Source: Mycolicibacterium sp. P1-18 (lineage in GTDB: Bacteria > Actinomycetota > Actinomycetes > Mycobacteriales > Mycobacteriaceae). From it: a DNA stretch of 64,000 nt. This document shows positions 1-9,134 of this stretch, one piece after another. The notes beneath the pieces are model-generated. The model saw only the letters and a list, made by a program, of their open reading frames with translations. It had not been told where the DNA came from and searched no databases. The translations under genes were made by a program, and so were the position numbers. The first letter of the stretch is position 1, and every line of letters starts with the position of its first letter. The stretch spans positions 682,001 through 746,000 of the forward strand of contig NZ_NPKR01000001.1 of assembly GCF_008329535.1 (NCBI RefSeq), in the 5' to 3' direction.

Positions 1-1587
1 CGGGGCCGCGGCCGGCGGGGCGGGCAGCGCGCGCCTATCCAGCTTCCCGTTGGCGGTGACGGGGAACTCGTCGAGCACCATCACCGCGGCGGGCACCATG
101 TGCTCGGGCAGCTTGGTCGCACACCAGCTCACCAGGTCGTCGGCGTCGACCCCGGCGGTGGAGACGACGTAGCCGGTCAATTGTGCGCCGCCGGAGGGGG
201 TTTGCCGCAGGATGACCGCAGCGTGCCGCACCGACGGATGCGACGCCAGGACGACCTCGATCTCCTCGAGCTCCACCCGCATTCCGCGGATCTTGACCTG
301 GTTGTCGGCGCGCCCGAGGAACTCCAGAACGCCCTCCGCGGTCCAGCGCGCGAGGTCGCCGGTGCGGTACATCCGCGAGCCGTCGTCGTCGAAGGGATTG
401 GCGACGAAGCGCGATCCCGTCAGCGCGGGTGCGTGAATGTAGCCCCGCCCCAGCAGGAATCCGGCGGCATACAGTTCTCCGCCGACACCGACCGGAACCG
501 GGCGGAGATCGTCGTCGAGGACGTAGAGCTGGGTGTGCGGATTCGGCCGTCCGATTGAGGTCTCGATCCGCTCGGCACTGTCGCGGTAGACGACGTGCGA
601 GACGCCGATGGTCGCCTCTGCCGGTCCGTAGCCGTGGTAGAGCGTCGTGCTCAGTTGGGACCGGAACCGGTCGAACAATGCCGGCGTCAGCACCTCGCCG
701 CCGCACCAGACGTGCTTCAGCCCGGACAGCAGGCTGGTGCCCTCGGAGAGGTCGAGGAGCACGTCGAGCATCGACGACACCAGGTAGACGAAGGTGACCT
801 TCTCACCCGAGATCAGGTCGAGCAGGTATTGCGGGTCGCGCTCCCCGCCGGGATCGGCCACCACCACGTAGCCACCGGACACCAGCGGCAGCAGAATCTC
901 GTTGACGGAGATGTCGAACGACAGCGGCGCCTTGAACAGCGACGCGTCCCCGGGGCCGAATCCGAGGACGTCCTCGACCTGCCAGGTCAGTCGTTCGGCG
1001 ATGGCCTCGTGGCGGATCATCGCACCCTTGGGCTTGCCGGTGGACCCCGAGGTGAAGATGACGTACGCCAGCTGGCTGCCGTCGACGGTGGTCGGCGGCG
1101 CCGTCGTCGGGTGGTGTTCGAACGCCCATGCCTCCAGGGCGATTTCGACGGCGGTCGGGTCGCCCGCCTGGGCCGTGCCCGGCGCGACCACGACCGAGGT
1201 GGCCCGGGTGTCCGCCAGGACCTGCTGCCTACGCTCGGCCGGCCACTGGGGGTCGACGGGAACGAAGGCTCCGCCGGCGGCGAGAATCGCCATTGCCGCC
1301 ACCACCATCTCGGCCGACCGGGGCAACGCGATGGCCACCATCTGTTCGTGCTCGACGCCCGCGGCCCTCAGGTGATTCGCGAGTTGGTAGGCACGGTCGG
1401 CCAATTCGCGGTAGGTCAGTCGCACGTCTCCGGCGACGACGGCCAGCGCGTCGGGGGTTCGGTCGACCTGCCTGGCGAAGGCCGCAGGCACCGTGGTGGT
1501 GGTGTCGGGCCAGGTCGCATCGTTCCACTCGCGCAACAGGTCCAAGCGAGCGCTTGGGGTCAGGCCGTCGATCTCGGTCGTCGTCAT
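1..1587 (-). CDS. Non-ribosomal peptide synthetase, first module (truncated by window edge), exochelin-type
   Basis: First module of a siderophore NRPS; the 3' end lies outside the window. The ATG at 1587 leads straight into an adenylation domain with no condensation domain, as expected of an initiation module. Motifs seen: A3 TSGSTGKPKG near residue 180, A4 FDISVNEI near 223, A5 GYGPAEATI near 317, and A10 NGKLDRRALP near 510. Aligning by eye with GrsA gives the specificity code D-I-N-Y-W-G-G-I-G-K. This is the code reported for N-formyl-N-hydroxyornithine in coelichelin synthetase, and exochelin MS begins with that residue. It starts 6 bases after the stop of the ABC transporter gene, in one operon with both exporter halves and the MbtH-like gene. 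It corresponds to FxbB or FxbC of M. smegmatis; which one cannot be told from this fragment. Confidence 0.9.
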   Translation of the reverse strand, partial: MTTTEIDGLTPSARLDLLREWNDATWPDTTTTVPAAFARQVDRTPDALAVVAGDVRLTYRELADRAYQLANHLRAAGVEHEQMVAIALPRSAEMVVAAMAILAAGGAFVPVDPQWPAERRQQVLADTRATSVVVAPGTAQAGDPTAVEIALEAWAFEHHPTTAPPTTVDGSQLAYVIFTSGSTGKPKGAMIRHEAIAERLTWQVEDVLGFGPGDASLFKAPLSFDISVNEILLPLVSGGYVVVADPGGERDPQYLLDLISGEKVTFVYLVSSMLDVLLDLSEGTSLLSGLKHVWCGGEVLTPALFDRFRSQLSTTLYHGYGPAEATIGVSHVVYRDSAERIETSIGRPNPHTQLYVLDDDLRPVPVGVGGELYAAGFLLGRGYIHAPALTGSRFVANPFDDDGSRMYRTGDLARWTAEGVLEFLGRADNQVKIRGMRVELEEIEVVLASHPSVRHAAVILRQTPSGGAQLTGYVVSTAGVDADDLVSWCATKLPEHMVPAAVMVLDEFPVTANGKLDRRALPAPPAAAP

Positions 1588-1593
1588 GTCGTA

Positions 1594-3378
1594 CTACTCC
1601 CCGCGAGAATGGTCTGCTGCCCAGGCGCGCCACAGCTGGGCGTAGCGCCCACCCGCCGCGACCAGGTCATGGTGGCTTCCTTGTTCGACGACCCTGCCCT
1701 GGGCCATCACGATCACCCGGTCGGCCGACGCGGCCTGGGTGAGTCGGTGCGCAATGATCAGGGTCGTGCGGCCCGCGGTCACCGCGGCGGCCGCACGCTC
1801 CAGTTCGCGTGCACCCTGACTTCCGGCCTCGGCGGTCGCTTCGTCCAACACCGCGACCGTGGGGTCGGCGAGCATCAGGCGGGCCAGCGCGAGTTGTTGC
1901 GCCTGAGCCGATGTCAGCTCGTGGCCGCCTTCGCCCACGACCGTGTCGAGCCCGTCGTCGAGTGCGTCGACCCACTCCTCGGCCCCGACCGCCCGCAGCG
2001 CGTCGCGCACCTGGTCCTCGGTGGCATCGGCCTTCGCCAAGCGGAGGTCGTCGACGAGCGCGCCCGCGAAGACGTGCACGTCCTGGCTGACGATCGCGAT
2101 GTGCCGACGGCGCTGTTCGGGCGTCAAACTGGACACGTCGACCCCGCCGATGCGCACGGCCCCCCGCGCAGGGGTGAGTGCGCCGGCGGCAATCCCGGCC
2201 ACCGTGGACTTCCCGGCGCCCGTCGACCCGACCAACGCCACGCGCTCCCCCGGCTCGACTCGGAGGCCGACGCCGTGCACGACGGTGTGCTCACCGTCGT
2301 AGCTGAAGTGCAGATCCTCGAGGTCCAGGGATGCATCCCCCGGCTCCGATCCCGGCTCCGTCGGTCGCGCTACCTGGAGCGGCATGGTGACCAGCCCCAC
2401 CAGGCGGGCCAGGCTCGCGCCGGCGTCCTGGGCTTCGTCGAAGGTGAAGAGCAGCTGGCTGATCGGACTGAACAGGCGATGGAACAGCAGCGCGGCGGCC
2501 GTCGTCTGACCCACCGTGCCGGCGCCGGTCTTCACCAGCCAGAAGCCCGTCACCAGGATGACGGCCAATCCGATGAACTCGGCGCGGTTGATGCGGCCCA
2601 CGAATCGGGTGAAGAGCGTGAACACGGCGAGCGAGATGTCCCGGACCCGAGCGGACGCCACCTGGATCGCGCTCTGGTGCTCGGCGTGCAGGCCGTAGGC
2701 GTGGACGGTCGCCGAGCCGATCATGCTCTCCATCAACACCTGTGAGCGTTCGGCGATGGCCCGCCGCTCCTCGGCGTACCGGGGTGCCGAGCGCGGCAGG
2801 TACCACCGCAGGGCGAACACGTAGAGCGGGACCGCGACCGCACCGGCGAGTCCCAGCCGCCAGTCCAGACCGGCCATCGCGGCCAGGGACAACACGGCCA
2901 ACAGGATCGACGAGAACATCGTGGGGATGACGTCGGACACCGCCTTGCCGATCGTCGCGACGTCGGTGCTGACGCGCGAGAGAACGTCACCGCGTCCGAC
3001 CCGCTCGACGGTCGCCGTCGGCAGCGACAGCGCGCGTTCCACGCCGGCCTCGCGCAGGTCGGCCAGCGCGACGGCGCCGAGCCGGCCGATGAGGTAGTTC
3101 GACAACCCGGTCGTCAGCCCACCGACCACGGCGGCCGTGGCCACGACGACACCGATCACGACGATCACCGAGGGCGGCGATCCGTCGATGATGCGGTCGA
3201 CGAGCACGCCGAGCATATAGACGGGCAGCACGGCCGTCGCGGCGGCGATCAGCCCGACGAGGACCGTCAGGAGTCCGGATCCCGCGCGGCTCCACAACTC
3301 TCGGCGCAACCATGCCCACGTCTCGCGTCCGGTTGCGACGGGCAGGATGTCACCGTCGGCGACGGTGGTCCCCGTCAT
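1594..3378 (-). CDS. ABC exporter half-transporter (TMD-NBD), siderophore export, catalytic-site partner (ExiT-like)
   Basis: 594-residue type IV ABC exporter: six membrane segments in the first ~310 residues, then a nucleotide-binding domain. Walker A is intact (GSTGAGKST, about residue 388) and Walker B is intact (VAVLDEAT, about 508), but the ABC signature is degenerate, LTSAQ instead of LSGGQ (about 485). The adjoining gene has the opposite defects, so the two should form an asymmetric heterodimer with one working ATP site. The start is the ATG at 3378, which overlaps the upstream stop (ATGA). The open frame continues far upstream but only antisense to the neighbouring gene. By position and family it is likely to export the exochelin peptide. 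Confidence 0.88.
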   Translation of the reverse strand: MTGTTVADGDILPVATGRETWAWLRRELWSRAGSGLLTVLVGLIAAATAVLPVYMLGVLVDRIIDGSPPSVIVVIGVVVATAAVVGGLTTGLSNYLIGRLGAVALADLREAGVERALSLPTATVERVGRGDVLSRVSTDVATIGKAVSDVIPTMFSSILLAVLSLAAMAGLDWRLGLAGAVAVPLYVFALRWYLPRSAPRYAEERRAIAERSQVLMESMIGSATVHAYGLHAEHQSAIQVASARVRDISLAVFTLFTRFVGRINRAEFIGLAVILVTGFWLVKTGAGTVGQTTAAALLFHRLFSPISQLLFTFDEAQDAGASLARLVGLVTMPLQVARPTEPGSEPGDASLDLEDLHFSYDGEHTVVHGVGLRVEPGERVALVGSTGAGKSTVAGIAAGALTPARGAVRIGGVDVSSLTPEQRRRHIAIVSQDVHVFAGALVDDLRLAKADATEDQVRDALRAVGAEEWVDALDDGLDTVVGEGGHELTSAQAQQLALARLMLADPTVAVLDEATAEAGSQGARELERAAAAVTAGRTTLIIAHRLTQAASADRVIVMAQGRVVEQGSHHDLVAAGGRYAQLWRAWAADHSRGE

Positions 3379-5015
3379 CGCAACACCGCCGACCGGTAGT
3401 CCGGGCGTTCCATCAGCTCGGCATGTGACCCGGTGGCCACCACCCGGCCGCCCTCGAGGAACACCACCCCGTCGGTCGCCGCGAGCAGCGCGGGACTGCA
3501 CGTCACGATCAGCGTCGTGAACGCCCGCGCCCGGGAACCGTGGCGAAGCTCGGTGATGCCCTGAGCCACCGCGCTTTCGGTGACGGCGTCCACCGCGGTC
3601 GTCGGCTCGTGCAGGACCAGGACGGGCGCGCGCCGCAGCAGCGCCCGGGCGAGCACGAGCCGCTGCCGTTGCCCGCCCGAGAGGCTGGCGCCCCGCTCGG
3701 TGACGCCGTGGTCGAGGTTCCCGCCGTGCACCTCGACGACCTCGACCGCGCACGACGACCTCAGCGCGGCGTCCACGTGGTCGTCGTCGGCCCCGGCGTC
3801 CCCGCTGAGCAGATTCGACCGCATCGATCCCGTGAACAGATCCGCCCTGTGCGGTTCGACCAGAAGCGCCCGGCGCGATTCCCCGAGGTCCAGATCCTCG
3901 AGTGTGACGCCGCCAATCCGGACCTCCCCGTCGTACTCGCCCGGAACCAGTTGTCCAGAGAGCACTTTGACCAGCGCGTCGGCATCCGCGGACCGGGCGG
4001 CGACGAGGCCGACCATCGACCCTGCCTCGACCGACAGCGTCACGCCCTCGAGCGATCCGTGCCGGAGGTCGCGTAGTTCGAGTGCGTGTGGACCCGAGTT
4101 CAGGCTGGCCGACCCCGGCGACAGCGCGACCGGCGCGTCCTCGACCCAACCGACGCGCACCGCCGACGCGCGGGCCTCGGCCACCCAGCTGGGCACCTCG
4201 GCCATGGTGTTGAACGGCTCCAGCAGGAATTGGGCCAGCCCGATCACGGTCACCAGTTCACCGATCGAGATCTGCCCGCGCAGCGCGAACCAGCCTGCGG
4301 TGACGGCGACCCCGACGGCCAGCAGTGAGCTCGTGGCGGTGGAGACGCCGACGAACACGCTCTGCGAGCGGGTCGCCCGCAGCGTGGCGGCCAGGGCTTC
4401 CTGGCTGACGGCGCGGTACCTGCGCCCGGCGGCATCCTCCGCGCCGATGCCGCGCAGGGGTCGCAGCCCGGCGACGAGGTCGGCCGACATTGCGGTCGCC
4501 TTGCCGGCGAGTTCCTGCTGATCTGCGACCCGCCGGGTGATGACCGGCCCACCGAAGTGCAACAGGTACAGGATTACCGGCGTGCCGACGAGCACCACCA
4601 GGCCCAACGGCACGTCGATCGACAGCAGCACGCCCGCGCAGACCACGATGGCGGTGACCGATCCGGCGATGCGCGGGACGTAGTCCAGGAGATAGGACGT
4701 CTCGTCGGCGTCCGTGCCTGCGATGGACAACAATTCGCCGCTGCGCAGTGGGGTCCGCAGCCGGAAGGGATGCAGGATCCGCGAGGAGAGGTCGACCCGG
4801 AGCTGATGGCCCTCGGTGGCGATGGCACGCATCAGGTACCTGGCGCCGCTTTGGTAGCAGAACGTCAGCAGCAGGAACAGTGTGGCGAGTGCGGCGATCC
4901 ACACGATCAGCTGGCCGACGTCACCGGTCTCCACGGCGCGGCCGATGACGACGCCGATCATCACGGGAACCATGGCCTCGCACAACTGATGGCCGCAGAT
5001 CAACAGCGAGCCCAC
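3375..5015 (-). CDS. ABC exporter half-transporter with degenerate Walker motifs (ExiT-like partner)
   Basis: 546 residues from the GTG at 5015. An N-terminal membrane domain is followed by an NBD in which the Walker A region (about residue 340) reads GLVAARSADADAL and lacks the GKS/T core. Walker B reads VLVLHEPT, with His in place of Asp. The signature LSGGQRQR (about 442) is intact. It therefore complements the following gene. The true start is uncertain: coding sense continues upstream of 5015 (residues ILRRTVTRNARLLTV, typical of the segment before TM1) up to about 5105. No ATG, GTG or TTG exists there before an in-frame TGA. The best-looking extension begins at an ATC at 5105 (would read MTDSSTTSEE). 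The gene follows the MbtH-like gene directly. Confidence 0.8.
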   Translation of the reverse strand: MGSLLICGHQLCEAMVPVMIGVVIGRAVETGDVGQLIVWIAALATLFLLLTFCYQSGARYLMRAIATEGHQLRVDLSSRILHPFRLRTPLRSGELLSIAGTDADETSYLLDYVPRIAGSVTAIVVCAGVLLSIDVPLGLVVLVGTPVILYLLHFGGPVITRRVADQQELAGKATAMSADLVAGLRPLRGIGAEDAAGRRYRAVSQEALAATLRATRSQSVFVGVSTATSSLLAVGVAVTAGWFALRGQISIGELVTVIGLAQFLLEPFNTMAEVPSWVAEARASAVRVGWVEDAPVALSPGSASLNSGPHALELRDLRHGSLEGVTLSVEAGSMVGLVAARSADADALVKVLSGQLVPGEYDGEVRIGGVTLEDLDLGESRRALLVEPHRADLFTGSMRSNLLSGDAGADDDHVDAALRSSCAVEVVEVHGGNLDHGVTERGASLSGGQRQRLVLARALLRRAPVLVLHEPTTAVDAVTESAVAQGITELRHGSRARAFTTLIVTCSPALLAATDGVVFLEGGRVVATGSHAELMERPDYRSAVLR

Positions 5016-5110
5016 GGTGAGCAGCCGGGCATTGCGGGTGACGGTTCGCCGCAGGATCGCGCTGCCCGTACGCGCTTCCTCGCTTGTCGTCGACGAATCC
5101 GTGATCGTGG

Positions 5111-5359
5111 CTACGATGTCGAGTCAGCCCCTGGTGATGCCGCCGCCATGCGCAGCCGAAGACTCTTCGGACGCATGTCGGTCCAGTTCTCGTCGACGTA
5201 GTCGAGGCAGGCCTGCCGGCTCGCCCCGCCCTCGGCCCCGAAGACGATGGTCCAGCCACCGGGAACCTGCTTGAACGTCGGCCACAGCGAGTGCTGATCC
5301 TCGCCGTTGACGAGCACGTAGAAGTTGGCCGTCTCGTCGTCAAATGGATTGCCCGACAT
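5111..5359 (-). CDS. MbtH-like NRPS accessory protein
   Basis: 82-residue MbtH-family protein. These proteins bind adenylation domains and are needed for their folding or activity. The family pattern is clear: NPFDDE at the N-terminus, [12 protein letters not shown] near residue 20, the PGGW motif, and [12 protein letters not shown] near the C-terminus. The start ATG at 5359 has a GAGGAG ribosome site just upstream. It is the first gene of the leftward exochelin operon, immediately downstream of the iron box shared with fxbA. Confidence 0.95.
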   Translation of the reverse strand: MSGNPFDDETANFYVLVNGEDQHSLWPTFKQVPGGWTIVFGAEGGASRQACLDYVDENWTDMRPKSLRLRMAAASPGADSTS

Positions 5360-5449
5360 GTGCTCTCCTCATCGATGACCTTGGGGTGCCGTCGCGGAAC
5401 CGGGCACACCCTTGGCGCGCCCACCCGAACCACGCCACCATATCAAAGG

Positions 5450-5468
5450 TTAGGCTAGCCAAATCTAG
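5450..5468. promoter_or_regulatory. IdeR-like iron box between mbtH-like gene and fxbA
   Basis: The 19-mer TTAGGCTAGCCAAATCTAG matches the mycobacterial IdeR consensus TTAGGTTAGGCTAACCTAA at 14 of 19 positions. It lies in the divergent promoter region and is placed to repress both the NRPS/export operon and fxbA when iron is plentiful. Confidence 0.75.
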
Positions 5469-5489
5469 GTACACATTGGGAGGTGGATC

Positions 5490-6434
5490 ATGCGGGTAGC
5501 AACATTCGGATACCAAACCTGGGGTCACAGGACCTTGGAAGCGCTCGTCACGTCGCATCACGACGTCGTCCTGGCGGTTACGCATCCGCCGAGTGATCAG
5601 CCGTACGAATCGATTTGGTCGGATTCCGTCGAGGAACTGGCCCGCCACCACGGCATTCCGGTGCATCTGGCCCAGCGGCCCGACGAGGAGTTGATCGAAC
5701 GCGTCCGTGACGCCAAACCGGACATCATCGTCGCCAACAACTGGCGTACCTGGCTGCCGCGGGAGCTGTTCGACCTGCCGCCGCACGGAACGCTCAACCT
5801 GCACGATTCGCTGTTGCCGAAGTTCACCGGCTTCTCGCCGGTCATCTGGGCGATGATCAGCGGCGCAACGGAAGTCGGGCTCACGGCCCATCGAATGGAC
5901 GACGAACTCGACACCGGTGACATCGTGCTCCAGCGGTCCATTCCGATCGGGCCGACCGACACCGGGACCTCGCTGGTCCGCGCAACCATCGACCTCATTC
6001 CGGACGTGCTGATCGAATCGCTGGACCTCATCGAGCAGGGCACCGCCACCTGGACGCCCCAGAACCTCGACGAGCGCACGTTCTTCCACAAGCGGTCGGC
6101 CAGGGACAGCATCGTCGACTGGCGTTGGTCGGCAGAGGATTTGGACCGATTCGTCCGCGCCCTGTCCGACCCGTACCCGAACGCCGTCACGTATTGGCGG
6201 GGCCAGCGGATCCGCATCCTGCGCGCGTCGGTGTCGCGCTGCCGCTACGGCGGCACCCCGGGGCGGGTGTTCATCGCCGAGGGTGACGGCATGGTGATCG
6301 TGGCGGGCCCGCAGGCCCATCGCGGGGACGCGCCCGGGCTCGTCGTCGAGGTGGTTCGCCTCGACGACGGCACCGAGCTGCCCGCGCTGGAGTTCTTCGG
6401 ACGCGGTGGCGGTTACCTGACCGATCAGCCCTAG
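5490..6434 (+). CDS. fxbA: Formyltransferase for hydroxyornithine (exochelin biosynthesis)
   Basis: 314 residues, methionyl-tRNA formyltransferase fold. The catalytic region shows the family's Asn and HD residues: IIVANNW near residue 86, then LNLHDSLLPKFTGFSPVIWAM near 105 and LDTGDIVLQ near 143. FxbA proteins transfer a formyl group from 10-formyl-tetrahydrofolate to N5-hydroxyornithine, the N-terminal residue of exochelin. The ATG has a strong GGAGGTG ribosome site and lies about 20 bases after an iron box. The gene ends tail to tail with the ornithine monooxygenase; the two stop codons share bases. Confidence 0.93.
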   Translation: MRVATFGYQTWGHRTLEALVTSHHDVVLAVTHPPSDQPYESIWSDSVEELARHHGIPVHLAQRPDEELIERVRDAKPDIIVANNWRTWLPRELFDLPPHGTLNLHDSLLPKFTGFSPVIWAMISGATEVGLTAHRMDDELDTGDIVLQRSIPIGPTDTGTSLVRATIDLIPDVLIESLDLIEQGTATWTPQNLDERTFFHKRSARDSIVDWRWSAEDLDRFVRALSDPYPNAVTYWRGQRIRILRASVSRCRYGGTPGRVFIAEGDGMVIVAGPQAHRGDAPGLVVEVVRLDDGTELPALEFFGRGGGYLTDQP

Positions 6435-7771
6435 CCGGCGGCGGTAGTGCCGACGGTGCGGCGGCGAGACGGCCCGAAAACCGGGTCCGTCGCGATGGAT
6501 TCGACGATCTCGCCGCACCGTACGGCAATGTTGGAGATCAGCGACGAGCTCAGCCCGTGGGTGTGCTCGGTGCCGCCCTGCAGATAGATCGCGCCCGGCA
6601 CGTCACGTGCGGTCCGCAGCCGGTAGTCGCGTGCCACCTCGGGCCCGTCGGCCGAGAACACCTTCGGATCGCACAGATCGCCGAGGATGTCGGGCAGCGA
6701 CATGGGCGTGAAGCCGGTGGCGTAGACCACCGCGTCACAGTCGAGCGTCTCGACCGCCTTCGTCGGATGGTGCTCGACGACGACGTGGACTCCGGACTCG
6801 TCCTCGGTCGCCGACTGGATGCCCGACGCCCCGTGGAAGTACAACCGGCGATTGCCGGCCACCCGCTCAGCGTATTCCCGGGCGTAGAGCGCCTCGATCA
6901 GCGGCAGGTCGACGCACGAGTAGTTGGTGGCTCGGTGGTAGTCCAGCAGCCGCTGGCGCACCGTCGGCTCGGCGGTGTAGAAGTCGTCGACCGCCGCGGG
7001 GTCGAAAACCCGGTTGGCATAGGGGCTGTCGTCGGCCGGGCTGTAGCCGTACTTTGCGAACACACCGTGCACCTCGGCGTCCGGGTAGGTGGTGTGCAGG
7101 TAGTCGGTCACCTCCGCGGCACTCTGCCCCGCCCCCACCACGACGAAGCGCCGATGCGCGATCGACGGCAACGTCTGCAACTTGTCGAGCACCTCGTGAT
7201 TGTGAAACTGGCGCGACGTCTCGGTCACCCCGCCCGGCAACTGGGGCCGGAGCCCGCCGGCGAGGACCACGGCCCGGGCGCGCAGCGTTCCGCCCGTGAC
7301 CCCGTCGAGGTCGACGGCCAGGCAGTCGCCCTCGTCGCGGACGGCCACCGCCCGGGTGCCGTAGTGCACCGTCGCCGACACCCTCGCCGCCGCCCACTCC
7401 AGGTAGTCGTGAAACTCCAGCCGCGTGGGGAAGAACGTCTGGTGGTTGATGAACTCGTTGAGACGGCCACGCTCGGTCAGGTAGCTCAGGAACGTGTAGC
7501 GGCTCCGCACGTTGCGCTGACTCGCCAGGTCCTTGAGGAACGAGATCTGCATGGTCGTGCCGGGGATCAACATGCCGGTGTGCCAGCCGAATTCGGCTTT
7601 GGACTCGATGAACTCGGCGGTGATCGCCTGCCCGTCCGCGCACGACTCGTTGTGCTCTTCGATGGCGATCGCCAGACCGAGGTTCGACGGCCCAAAGCCG
7701 ACGCCGACGACTCCCAGGACGTCGTCGTCGGTGCGTGGTCGGTGGTTGCCGTTCACGGTCATCGTCATCAC
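6431..7771 (-). CDS. L-ornithine N5-monooxygenase (SidA/PvdA family)
   Basis: 446-residue FAD/NADPH N-hydroxylating monooxygenase. Motifs: FAD-binding [14 protein letters not shown] near residue 23, NADPH-binding [11 protein letters not shown] in the middle, and the C-terminal YATGF motif. It makes N5-hydroxyornithine, the metal-binding residue of exochelin. The GTG start at 7771 overlaps the panD stop (GTGA); an ATG one codon later is equally possible. It is co-transcribed with panD from the iron box at 8237-8255. MbtG-type lysine hydroxylases are the closest alternative, but the exochelin context favours ornithine. Confidence 0.9.
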   Translation of the reverse strand: MMTMTVNGNHRPRTDDDVLGVVGVGFGPSNLGLAIAIEEHNESCADGQAITAEFIESKAEFGWHTGMLIPGTTMQISFLKDLASQRNVRSRYTFLSYLTERGRLNEFINHQTFFPTRLEFHDYLEWAAARVSATVHYGTRAVAVRDEGDCLAVDLDGVTGGTLRARAVVLAGGLRPQLPGGVTETSRQFHNHEVLDKLQTLPSIAHRRFVVVGAGQSAAEVTDYLHTTYPDAEVHGVFAKYGYSPADDSPYANRVFDPAAVDDFYTAEPTVRQRLLDYHRATNYSCVDLPLIEALYAREYAERVAGNRRLYFHGASGIQSATEDESGVHVVVEHHPTKAVETLDCDAVVYATGFTPMSLPDILGDLCDPKVFSADGPEVARDYRLRTARDVPGAIYLQGGTEHTHGLSSSLISNIAVRCGEIVESIATDPVFGPSRRRTVGTTAAG

Positions 7772-8175
7772 CGGCTCGCCAGTTGGTCGACCGACCCGGG
7801 GACGGGCTGGGCCGGGTCGTCACCGAGGGCGACGATCCGGTTGCGGTCGTCGACGTGGACGACGCGTGGTGCGTGGCGCGACACCTCGCGCTCGTCGAGT
7901 CGCTGGAACGACATGATGATGACGAGGTCACCGGGGTTGATCAAATGGGCTGCGGCGCCGTTGATTCCGATGACGCCGGAGCCGGCTGTGCCGGTGATCG
8001 CGTACGTGGTGATGCGCGCGCCGTTGGTGACGTCGACGACGTCGACCTGTTCGCCCTCGAGGATGTCCGCGGCTCGCATGAGGTCCTGATCGATGGTGAT
8101 CGAACCGACGTAGTGCAGGTCCGCCTGGGTGACGGTGGCGCGATGCACCTTGCCGCCCAGCATGGTTCGGAGCAT
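7768..8175 (-). CDS. panD: Aspartate 1-decarboxylase (PanD), beta-alanine supply for the siderophore
   Basis: 135 residues, normal length. Pyruvoyl enzyme that decarboxylates aspartate to beta-alanine. The start ([16 protein letters not shown]) and the self-cleavage site Gly-Ser ([10 protein letters not shown], residues 24-25) are conserved, as is the GINGAAAHL segment. The ATG at 8175 has a GGAGGG ribosome site. Its position is unusual: instead of sitting with panC it is coupled to the ornithine hydroxylase behind an iron box. Exochelin MS contains beta-alanine, so this copy most likely feeds siderophore synthesis; a second panD for pantothenate would be expected elsewhere. Confidence 0.93.
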   Translation of the reverse strand: MLRTMLGGKVHRATVTQADLHYVGSITIDQDLMRAADILEGEQVDVVDVTNGARITTYAITGTAGSGVIGINGAAAHLINPGDLVIIMSFQRLDEREVSRHAPRVVHVDDRNRIVALGDDPAQPVPGSVDQLASR

Positions 8176-8236
8176 TGCTTGCCCTCCAGCGTTGTTGACG
8201 TCCGTGGCGACCGACGCGTCGACAGCCGGCCGTTAG

Positions 8237-8255
8237 AGAGGTTACCCTAACCTTA
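8237..8255. promoter_or_regulatory. IdeR-like iron box upstream of panD
   Basis: AGAGGTTACCCTAACCTTA matches the reverse form of the IdeR consensus (TTAGGTTAGCCTAACCTAA) at 15 of 19 positions. It lies about 60 bases upstream of panD and is positioned to control the panD-monooxygenase pair. Confidence 0.75.
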
Positions 8256-8294
8256 GAAGGTTCACAGGCTCAGGTCTACCCCCGCCCCGGGTCG

Positions 8295-9122
8295 TCAGCG
8301 GCGGGTGGAGTCCTGCCTCCTGGCGCGCATTCGGGCCGACGCCCGCGGCACGACCAACGGCGTGCCCGTCTCCGGGTCGTCGATCACCTGACACTTCAGC
8401 CCGTACACCTCTTCGACCAGGGCCGCAGTGATGACCTCGGCAGGGTTTCCCTGCGCCACAATCGATCCAGCCTTCATGGCGATGATCTGGTCGGCGAACC
8501 GGCAGGCGTGATTCAGGTCGTGCAGCACCGCGACGATGGTGCGGCCCTGCTCGGCGTTGAGGTCGCCGAAGAGGTCGAGCAACTCGATCTGGTGGGCGAT
8601 GTCCAGGAACGTGGTGGGCTCGTCGAGCAGGATCAGCGGTGTCTGCTGCGCCAGCACCATCGCGATCCACACCCGTTGGCGCTGGCCACCCGACAGCTGG
8701 TCGACCGGGCGCCCCGCGATGGCGGTGACCCCGGTCGCCGCCATCGCGTCGGCCACGGCCTGCTGGTCGTCGCGGCTGAACTGCCGCAGCATCGTCTGGT
8801 GGGGGAAGCGTCCCCGGGTGACCAGGTCGGCCACCGTGATGCCCTCCGGTGCGATCGACGATTGCGGCAGCAACCCGAGCTTCCTGGCGACGTCCTTCGT
8901 CTTCAGTCGCGTGATGTCGGATCCGTCGAGGATCACCTGCCCCGCAGCGGGACTCATCAACCGGGCGAGTCCGCGCAGCAGCGTCGACTTGCCGCAGGCG
9001 TTCGGGCCGACGATTGCGGTGACCGCCCCGGCGGCGACGTCGACGGTGAGTCCCTCGACGATCGCCGTCCCGCCGTAGCCCAGCGACAGGTCGCGGGCAC
9101 CTAGCCGCACGTCATCGGTCAT
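8295..9122 (-). CDS. fxuC: Ferric-siderophore ABC importer, ATP-binding subunit (FxuC/FepC-like)
   Basis: 275-residue ATPase. Walker A GPNACGKST near residue 40 (Ala for the usual Gly/Ser is tolerated in this family), Q-loop LLPQSS near 85, signature LSGGQRQRVWIAM near 143, and Walker B LILLDEPTTFLD near 163. FecE/FepC-type subunit that powers import of the ferric siderophore through the two permeases encoded just upstream. It starts 12 bases after the second permease and ends the uptake operon. The name follows the M. smegmatis ferri-exochelin uptake genes; the order relative to that species cannot be checked here. Confidence 0.88.
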   Translation of the reverse strand: MTDDVRLGARDLSLGYGGTAIVEGLTVDVAAGAVTAIVGPNACGKSTLLRGLARLMSPAAGQVILDGSDITRLKTKDVARKLGLLPQSSIAPEGITVADLVTRGRFPHQTMLRQFSRDDQQAVADAMAATGVTAIAGRPVDQLSGGQRQRVWIAMVLAQQTPLILLDEPTTFLDIAHQIELLDLFGDLNAEQGRTIVAVLHDLNHACRFADQIIAMKAGSIVAQGNPAEVITAALVEEVYGLKCQVIDDPETGTPLVVPRASARMRARRQDSTRR

Positions 9123-9134
9123 TCCTGGCCCTTC

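Noticed and set aside
595..2745. Long rightward open frame (716 codons) opposite the NRPS and exporter genes
   Set aside because: It is the antisense of clearly conserved NRPS and ABC transporter genes. The predicted protein is low-complexity (Arg, Gly, His, Gln-rich), typical of high-GC shadow frames.
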